Below are positions 59,366 to 64,000 of a stretch of 64,000 nucleotides of DNA, piece by piece. Origin of the DNA: Rouxiella sp. WC2420 (GTDB taxonomy: Bacteria > Pseudomonadota > Gammaproteobacteria > Enterobacterales > Enterobacteriaceae); assembly GCF_041200025.1 (NCBI RefSeq), contig NZ_CP165628.1, positions 3,596,001 through 3,660,000 on the forward strand, in the 5' to 3' direction. Positions within the stretch are counted from its first letter, which is position 1. Every line of letters begins with the position of its first letter. The position numbers and the translations under genes are program-made. The notes under the pieces were generated by a model. That model worked only from the letters and a program-made list of their open reading frames with translations. It was not told where the DNA came from and ran no database searches.

Positions 59366-59776
59366 TTAGAAATATTTTTCCTTTAGCGCAACCAGTTCGG
59401 CCTCAGCTTCCTGACCCAAAACTTCAATCCCCTTTTCCACAAACTCTACAAAAGCCTGAGCCTTGGCCTTAAAATCATCCAGGGGTGAACTTGCATCAGC
59501 TTGAGCCAAACTGCTGGCCGATTCGGTATCAGAAGATGATGTATCTGTAGAAGCCGCTGCCAATGCGGCATTGGCAGAAGCTACGTCCGTCACTGGTGTC
59601 ACCGAGGCGGTATCCGCAGCAGTGGCATCTGCCGCAGGTGTCGCATCAGCAACGGTTGCATTTGAAACATTAGGGGCTAATTCACTCATGGTTATTTCCT
59701 CTTCAGTGGTATTTTCATTGGCATTTGCCGGTGTGTAATAAAGGCTTTTCAGCCAGTAGAAAAAACTTTTAAACAT
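59366..59776 (-). CDS. Acidic low-complexity phage protein with two possible starts
   Basis: 136 aa. An aromatic N-terminus (MFKSFFYWLKSLYYTP) leads into a long Ala/Thr/Ser/Asp-rich disordered stretch, then an amphipathic helix (DDFKAKAQAFVEFVEKGIEV). AGAGGTG precedes the first ATG. A second in-frame ATG at 59689 (MSELAPNVSNAT) has its own strong site GAGGAAATAACC, so a 107 aa form is likely. No family recognised. Confidence 0.65.
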   Translation of the reverse strand: MFKSFFYWLKSLYYTPANANENTTEEEITMSELAPNVSNATVADATPAADATAADTASVTPVTDVASANAALAAASTDTSSSDTESASSLAQADASSPLDDFKAKAQAFVEFVEKGIEVLGQEAEAELVALKEKYF

Positions 59777-59807
59777 TCAACATCACCTCTTTTTGAGGTC
59801 TAAACGC

Positions 59808-59832
59808 AAAAAACCCCGCCGAAGCGAGGTTT
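59808..59832 (-). terminator. Terminator after Q, candidate late tR'
   Basis: Stem AAACCCCGC / GCGAGGTTT (one mismatch) with a 4-base loop and a T run on the minus strand, 35 bases after Q. In lambdoid phages the late promoter is just after Q and its transcript meets an intrinsic terminator (tR') that Q overcomes. Position and strand fit. Confidence 0.7.
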
Positions 59833-59866
59833 TACATTCTGGGTTAGCGACGTGACTCAGTAACCA

Positions 59867-60301
59867 CTATTGATAGAGTAAACGGCTTATTGCGGACCGC
59901 GTGAAGATTTCTTTAGGTTCGCGATAAATTTCAACAATCGGGTCCATATCCAGCTTTACATCTAACATTGCCAGACATCCTTCGACGAATCCTTCAGCCA
60001 TTTGAAGCATGATCCGCACCAGTTTTTCATCACGTTTTATAGAGCGGGCAATCGCACGCTTAGGCTGCTTCATGACATAGTGCAGAATAAGCAGCTGATA
60101 TTCTTCAGGCCGCGAAGTCTGGAGGCGCGTGACACAGCCGTCAATTAACAGTCCGTCATCATCGCAGCAGCTGATTCGCGAAGATGAAGGGCGTGGCAAT
60201 AATCCCCGGAAACCGGCAGCCGTTTTCTGCCAATCCAACTGACTGTGATCCGCTGCCGCCCAGCCGCCCCACCGCTCCAGAACTTGTGGTATATCTCTCA
60301 T
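59867..60301 (-). CDS. Phage antitermination protein Q
   Basis: Q-like antiterminator (Phage_antitermQ), 144 aa. RDIPQVLERWGGWAAADHSQ and TAAGFRGLLP are the family marks, then HYVMKQPKRAIARSIKRDEK. It would let RNA polymerase pass the terminator at 59808-59832 to reach the lysis genes on the same strand. The operator array at 60410-60472 is only 110 bases upstream. Confidence 0.85.
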   Translation of the reverse strand: MRDIPQVLERWGGWAAADHSQLDWQKTAAGFRGLLPRPSSSRISCCDDDGLLIDGCVTRLQTSRPEEYQLLILHYVMKQPKRAIARSIKRDEKLVRIMLQMAEGFVEGCLAMLDVKLDMDPIVEIYREPKEIFTRSAISRLLYQ

Positions 60302-60409
60302 AAGATGTCCTCCAAAGATCGCTTATTCATACCTTGCCATTTAGCGGCTGAGTTGATTTCCCAGGTTAAAACATCCATACCCAAGTTCTATTAGCTACGC
60401 ATCACCCTG

Positions 60410-60472
60410 CTAAGTTAACTTAGATTTTATATTCAAACTTAAGTTTGATCAAATAAAACTAAGTTAACTTAG
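60410..60472. promoter_or_regulatory. Triple palindromic operator array (O1-O3)
   Basis: Three palindromes: CTAAGTTAACTTAG at 60410-60423, TCAAACTTAAGTTTGA at 60433-60448, CTAAGTTAACTTAG at 60459-60472. The first and third are identical and all are perfect. Centres are 24 and 25 bases apart, like the three-site operators of lambdoid repressors. The likely ligand is the CI-type protein at 61118. Confidence 0.82.
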
Positions 60473-60913
60473 CAAAAATTAGTGAACATAACTTATGTGA
60501 ATCTGGGAGGTGTCGAGTGAGAAACTGCTGCGCATGAATAAAAATACCGAGGCGAAATCTCTAAAATACTTAGCAATATCAAGAAATAAATAAGAATTGT
60601 GGGTCCAGCCTTAAGAGAACCTAAAGCTAAATTATTGAAATTTTCAGACAGTGAATCTAATGGATAAAATTTGACCTGCCACCGATTTTGGCCAACTGTA
60701 CTACCGATACTCAATAGTTTCTTATATGTACTAATCAATGGCTGAAGTGGCGTAATACATTCCGCTCAGATCAAAAAATATTTTTTCAAATCCCTTGAAT
60801 ACCCAGCATAAAGTGAATGGCCTTAATAAACAGCATGTTAAGCCATCCATAAAGTAATGATATTTTAATTTACGCCATTTGAGTTGCGGCCGCGGCATGC
60901 TTTTTACGGGATT
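60473..60913. other. AT-rich remnant DNA between operators and the Q duplicate
   Basis: About 440 bases with no sound gene. A strong ribosome site (GGGAGGTG, about 60507) precedes a GTG at 60519 that meets a stop after six codons, perhaps the stump of a deleted early gene. Otherwise nothing recognised. Confidence 0.4.
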
Positions 60914-61012
60914 GCTACGTGACTCAGTAACCACTTTTAACAGAGTAAATGGCTTTTTGCGGACCGTGTAAGCTTTTTTGGTTTGCTAAAGTCATCAACA
61001 TAAGTCATACCT
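60914..61012 (-). pseudogene. Second copy of the Q 3' end (remnant)
   Basis: 60914-60985 repeats 59847-59920, the last codons of Q and about 20 bases after its stop. In the Q frame it reads KPKKLTRSAKSHLLC against EPKEIFTRSAISRLLYQ in the intact gene. The non-coding part ACGTGACTCAGTAACCACT is identical in both. Upstream of the remnant the frame meets stops near 61018, so only the C-terminal tail survives. Confidence 0.75.
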
Positions 61013-61041
61013 AAGAATTATTAATCCTTGATCTTCCCAAC

Positions 61042-61079
61042 CTAAGTTAAATTAGCTAGTATGCCTATAGTTAAGTTTT
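61042..61079 (+). promoter_or_regulatory. Operators upstream of the repressor gene (O4, O5)
   Basis: CTAAGTTAAATTAG at 61042-61055 differs from O1 and O3 by one base. A weaker site at about 61066-61079 matches at 8 of 14 positions and is spaced the same 24-25 bases. They lie 40-75 bases before the repressor start, so autoregulation is likely. Confidence 0.7.
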
Positions 61080-61117
61080 ATCATATGCAACGTAGATAAG
61101 ATTGGTGAGAGTAATTT

Positions 61118-61750
61118 ATGGAATCAGTAGGAGCGAGACTAAAAAGACTACGCCGTGTGACTAAAACAACACAAAAAGTCCTCGGTGAATACTGCGGTGT
61201 ATCAGACGTTACGGTGGGCTATTGGGAGAAGGATTTAAACGTTCCTAAAGCAGAGTCACTGTTAAAGCTTGCAAAATACTTTAACACCACTGAAGCTTAT
61301 GTGTTGTATGGTACTGATTTTACAGGCCTTCAGCCGTTGGCAACCAGCGTCAGGAAAATCCCGATACTCTCATGGGTACAAGCTGGGGTGTTTACAGAAT
61401 CGGAATCAAGTGAACTTTTTGAGAGAGCAGAGTACTGGATGGAAACCGGATTACGAGTGTCTTCAGACGCATTCGCTTTAACAGTGCGTGGTGATTCAAT
61501 GACTAATCCATCTGGTCTGCCTAGCATCCCGGAAGGCTCTACTGTGATTGTCGATCCCAATGTCGAAGCCACCAATGGCAAAATTGTTGTCGCTCGTATA
61601 GCCGGTACTAGCGAGGCCACAATGAAAAAGTTAGTCATTGATGGTCCAAACAAATACCTTGTTCCTCTCAATCCGCGCTATGCCAATATTCCGATTTGCG
61701 ACAACTGTGAAATTATTGGTGTCGTTCGCGGAGTGCAGTACGAAATCTAA
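61118..61750 (+). CDS. CI-type phage repressor (XRE + S24 peptidase)
   Basis: 210 aa. N-terminal helix-turn-helix (TQKVLGEYCGVSDVTVGYWE, about 18-37). The S24 self-cleaving domain has the Ala89-Gly90 site in WVQAGVF, catalytic Ser127 in VRGDSMTNP and Lys170 in ATMKKLVIDG. It should be inactivated by RecA during DNA damage. Conserved residues are complete, so it may still work. Confidence 0.92.
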   Translation: MESVGARLKRLRRVTKTTQKVLGEYCGVSDVTVGYWEKDLNVPKAESLLKLAKYFNTTEAYVLYGTDFTGLQPLATSVRKIPILSWVQAGVFTESESSELFERAEYWMETGLRVSSDAFALTVRGDSMTNPSGLPSIPEGSTVIVDPNVEATNGKIVVARIAGTSEATMKKLVIDGPNKYLVPLNPRYANIPICDNCEIIGVVRGVQYEI

Positions 61751-61988
61751 AGAAATTCTGATAGTAAAAAGAGTTGAGGCTAGGCGGCTTTTGCTCTTTT
61801 TTCACCTTCGAAAATTAAGCTAAAGTTTTTAAAATGGAGGGTATATTCATCTTCATTGCGTATAAAATCGCCGAAACTCACTGTAATGAATCTCATCAAG
61901 AGACTTGAACCGCGGGCCTTGCGACTTGAATTATCTGCAATATCAACCATATTCAAAGGGAATTTTACCTTGTTATGAGGAAATACAG
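61751..61988 (+). other. Spacer between repressor and yodC-like gene
   Basis: About 240 AT-rich bases with no supported gene. AAAAGAG...CTCTTTTTT at 61768-61802 could be a loose terminator for the repressor gene. Confidence 0.35.
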
Positions 61989-62171
61989 ATGGCAGAGAAA
62001 TTTGAAGCGGGCGACGTAGTACTGCTTAAATCTGGTGGTCCAAAAATGACTATCGACAGTTACGATCAGGATGATGAAAAATACCGCTGTGAGTGGTTTG
62101 TCGATGGCAAAGTGCAACACCAACTATTCAGAGAGTCTTCACTGGAGAAATACGTTTCACCTGGTTGGTAG
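61989..62171 (+). CDS. YodC-family (DUF2158) protein
   Basis: 60 aa from the ATG at 61989, with TGAGGAAA upstream. VVLLKSGGPKMTIDSYD and CEWFVDGKVQHQLFRESSLE match the YodC/DUF2158 fold, a small protein often found in prophages. Function unknown. Confidence 0.85.
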   Translation: MAEKFEAGDVVLLKSGGPKMTIDSYDQDDEKYRCEWFVDGKVQHQLFRESSLEKYVSPGW

Positions 62172-62341
62172 CCTAGGCAGAATATCAAATATGCATTTAA
62201 TGATTTGATTATTTGAATGCATTCCCTATAAACTAATCACGGCTAAGTCTACCCAAATAATGTATGTGCTTTTGAAAACGCCACTATTGATGGCGTCAAT
62301 ATTCGCTACATGCATTACGTTAACTTTTTAAACTAATACTT

Positions 62342-62572
62342 TTAGTTTAAAAATACAGGTAAGCGTGACAATTCGGTGTTATGAATATACTCATCAAGGA
62401 ATGCCGCCATAACCTTTGCCTGCTCAAGAGTAAGGCCAGTAAACAGCTTTCCTGCAGTGGGAAGCTGAGGTAAATCCTCGATTTGGTAATTGAACCGTAA
62501 ACAGGCGAGTTGTTGGCATTCACAACAATCCAGACTTGATGGAATATAGACAAGCACGTCTTCATTTGACAT
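62342..62572 (-). CDS. Small hypothetical protein
   Basis: 76 aa, MSNEDVLVYIPSSLDCCECQ with three close Cys, then LTLEQAKVMAAFLDEYI. AAAGGAAG lies upstream, supporting a real gene. No family recognised. It is oriented against its neighbours. Confidence 0.6.
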   Translation of the reverse strand: MSNEDVLVYIPSSLDCCECQQLACLRFNYQIEDLPQLPTAGKLFTGLTLEQAKVMAAFLDEYIHNTELSRLPVFLN

Positions 62573-62918
62573 ATATAAACTTCCTTTCTGATTGCATGGA
62601 AAAACCAGACTAACACGCTCCTAATAAGTATTAAATCCTAAAAATCATTCAGCCATCTCAAAATTCATATATCGTTAGCCACTCATTAATTTCAAATAAC
62701 TCTCTTGAATAAGTTAAAGAATTAACTATTAAAGCGAACTATGTATATTTATTTAAATAAATATTCAAAACTTATCGCCAAATTCAAAGCTGGAATTAAC
62801 GCTATTTCCCTAAGTTAAGGAAAAAATTAGCTAAAAACTCACCGTTTTATCTACAAGCAAGTTTTGTATTAAGCATGTCCCCTTATGGGCGTTATTAATC
62901 ATAATGTTATAACTCACA
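62573..62918 (+). other. AT-rich spacer with an operator-like half-site
   Basis: 346 bases with no supported gene. CTAAGTTAAGG at 62810-62820 followed by AATTAGCTA resembles O4 (CTAAGTTAAATTAGCTAG) split by seven extra bases. Otherwise nothing recognised. Confidence 0.4.
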
Positions 62919-63190
62919 ATGCTTTTTTGCGATCTCTTACTGGAGCAAATTGTTGAAGGCTCGCGCGAGCCTTCGCGTGAAACTAACGTGATTGCCGTTC
63001 AGGTCAAGGCGATCAGAACTGCTTTCGGATTGTCACAAAGCGGCTTCGCAAAACTGTTTTCAGTGAGCGTTGATACGTTAAAAACTCGGAGCAAGGCCGG
63101 CGAGAACCCACTGGCCCTGCCAAAGCACTGCTTAGAGCCATTGAGCGCGACCCGCAGCACGTCATCCCCGCCCTGTCAGCCAAAGGCTAA
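62919..63190 (+). pseudogene. Frameshifted HTH antitoxin (HigA/NadS type)
   Basis: The first frame reads AIRTAFGLSQSGFAKLFSVS and VDTLKT, a typical antitoxin helix-turn-helix. The next expected residues appear in the other frame: EQGRREPTGPAKALLRAIER and then DPQHVIPALSAKG ending at 63190. A one-base deletion near 63086 (ACTCGGAGCAA where ACTTGGGAGCAA is expected) explains it. No toxin gene is adjacent. Confidence 0.8.
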
Positions 63191-63287
63191 CTCCGCTTTT
63201 ACGGCAAGTTTTCAATAAAGCATCTTTTTGAATTTCTTTTCAATCAGATGCTTTAAATAAAATCCCTATCTACCTAACAAATTACCT

Positions 63288-63512
63288 CAGGTTTTCTGCG
63301 CAGCTGCTAGGGATGAAGCAAAGGCAAAATTTCCTGAAATTGAATTCGATTTCACCTTTCATGATTTGAGGGCGAAAGACATTTCGGATTTGACCGGAAA
63401 TCTATACAACAAGCAGGCGATTACCGGGCATAAAAATGCATCGCAAACTGCGATTTATGACAGAAAAATGAAGGTCGTTCCTACGGTGGTGACCAATAAT
63501 ATTATGAAATGA
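63288..63512 (+). pseudogene. Tyrosine integrase, C-terminal fragment
   Basis: About 74 codons ending at 63512. Catalytic residues of the C-terminal half are visible: His and Arg in FHDLRAKD, His in ITGHKN and the nucleophile Tyr in AIYDRKM. The N-terminal domains are missing. The fragment ends 90 bases from the 3' end of leuZ and points towards it, the usual place for a phage integrase beside its tRNA target. Confidence 0.88.
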
Positions 63513-63523
63513 TATTATGAAAT
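63499..63523 (+). repeat. Tandem 12-bp direct repeat at the integrase end
   Basis: ATATTATGAAAT occurs at 63499-63510 and 63512-63523, separated by one base, covering the integrase stop. It may be a slipped duplication or arm-type binding sites. Confidence 0.6.
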
Positions 63524-63532
63524 CCCAAAAAC

Positions 63533-63553
63533 AAAAAAACCACCCGAAGGTGG
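63533..63553 (-). terminator. Terminator of the glyW-cysT-leuZ operon
   Basis: Stem CCACC / GGTGG with a UUCG-type loop and a seven-T run on the minus strand, 49 bases after the leuZ 3' end. Confidence 0.88.
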
Positions 63554-63601
63554 CATAACGACATTACTACTTTATGCTTATGATAATACTGTAATTTTCC
63601 A

Positions 63602-63688
63602 TGGTACCCGGGACGAGACTTGAACTCGTACAGCGCGAACGCCGAGGGATTTTAAATCCCTTGTGTCTACCGATTCCACCACCCGGGC
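63602..63688 (-). tRNA. leuZ: tRNA-Leu (anticodon UAA)
   Basis: 87 bases with long variable arm and encoded CCA. The 5' end reads GCCCGGGTGGTGGAATCGGT. Anticodon TAA sits in GGGATTTAAAATCCC. T arm GTTCAAGTC. It matches enterobacterial leuZ and is last in the tRNA operon, next to the prophage. Confidence 0.97.
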
Positions 63689-63699
63689 TCCGGGAAAAT

Positions 63700-63773
63700 T
63701 GGAGGCGCGTTCCGGAGTCGAACCGGACTAGGCGGATTTGCAATCCGCTACATAACCGCTTTGTTAACGCGCC
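63700..63773 (-). tRNA. cysT: tRNA-Cys (anticodon GCA)
   Basis: 74 bases with encoded CCA. The 5' end reads GGCGCGTTAACAAAGCGGTT. The anticodon loop is in CGGATTGCAAATCCG. Acceptor GGCGCGT pairs with ACGCGCC. Confidence 0.97.
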
Positions 63774-63827
63774 TTAATTCTTTACTAATCTTACTGTTAT
63801 ACAGAACTTGATTCTATATATCGAATT

Positions 63828-63903
<76 letters not shown>

Positions 63904-64000
63904 TTTAATCAGAACTTACTGATTTTTTTAACTTATCTTCTGGCTGTTGGCTTGCTGCCTTCCGATGCGTTGCATTCTACTTAGATGACGCGATGAGTCA

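Larger units (their letters stand above)
57774..63525. mobile_element. Degraded lambdoid prophage next to the glyW-cysT-leuZ tRNA operon
   Basis: The region carries lysis genes (58-59 kb), a Q antiterminator, palindromic operators, a CI-type repressor, small phage-type genes and an integrase C-terminus, with no head, tail, packaging or replication genes. The DNA from 60300 to 63530 is much more AT-rich than the core genome. The left edge is set at the hairpin after Rz1. No duplicated tRNA end was found on the left, so the exact att sites are unknown. Confidence 0.85.

Noticed and set aside
60519-60597. Short frames after the GGGAGGTG site near 60507
   Set aside because: They are only 6-19 codons, with no similarity to Cro or other early phage proteins; at most a gene stump.
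62190-62222. Inverted repeat ATGCATT ... AATGCAT
   Set aside because: Seven-base arms around a long AT-rich loop are expected by chance in this AT-rich DNA.

Overview
The window is a chromosomal segment of an enterobacterium. Gene order and protein sequences match the Enterobacterales fab/rne/opg neighbourhood, and several features (a long RNase E, an opgB homologue beside opgGH, many accessory transporters) fit a Yersiniaceae-type organism of the Rahnella/Serratia/Rouxiella kind. The genus cannot be fixed from sequence alone.

Region 1 (1-18300) is core genome. On the minus strand lie tmk (partial), mltG, pabC, fabF, acpP, fabG, fabD, fabH, plsX, rpmF and yceD: the fatty acid synthesis operon with L32 and an rRNA-accumulation protein. 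yceF (maf) and rluC converge on a shared terminator. The long leader and gene of RNase E follow, then a small monooxygenase, pyrC, LexA-controlled dinI, bssS and solA.

Region 2 (18300-31000) mixes core genes (trhO, lpxL, mdtG, mysB, yceK) with accessory genes. The accessory genes are an RcsA-like LuxR regulator, a ProP-like transporter, a MarR regulator, an old yellow enzyme, DoxX, a GNAT plus carbamoyltransferase-like pair and an orphan HigA antitoxin.

Region 3 (31000-39000) is an osmoregulated periplasmic glucan cluster: an OpgB-like phosphoglycerol transferase, opgH, opgG and opgC. Region 4 (39000-57700) is accessory and regulatory: an EmrB/EmrA-like pump with a divergent IclR regulator, a Usp protein, several small proteins, deoR, a PphA-like phosphatase, a three-gene operon (exported cupin, exported NADP-binding protein, nucleotide-transporter-like protein), a sugar-porter MFS protein and two tandem FUSC efflux-type paralogues.

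Region 5 (57770-63525) is a degraded lambdoid prophage against the tRNA operon glyW-cysT-leuZ (63602-63903). It keeps a complete lysis cassette (holin, SAR endolysin, Rz, Rz1), a Q-type antiterminator, a CI-type S24 repressor and a set of palindromic operators. It has lost head, tail and replication genes and holds only the C-terminal end of its integrase. The 3' end of Q plus adjacent non-coding DNA is present twice, which points to internal rearrangement.

The items most worth a second look are the operator array placed directly upstream of Q and lysis, the conserved non-coding element after Q, the exported redox/nucleotide-transporter operon, and the divergent carbamoyltransferase-like protein.
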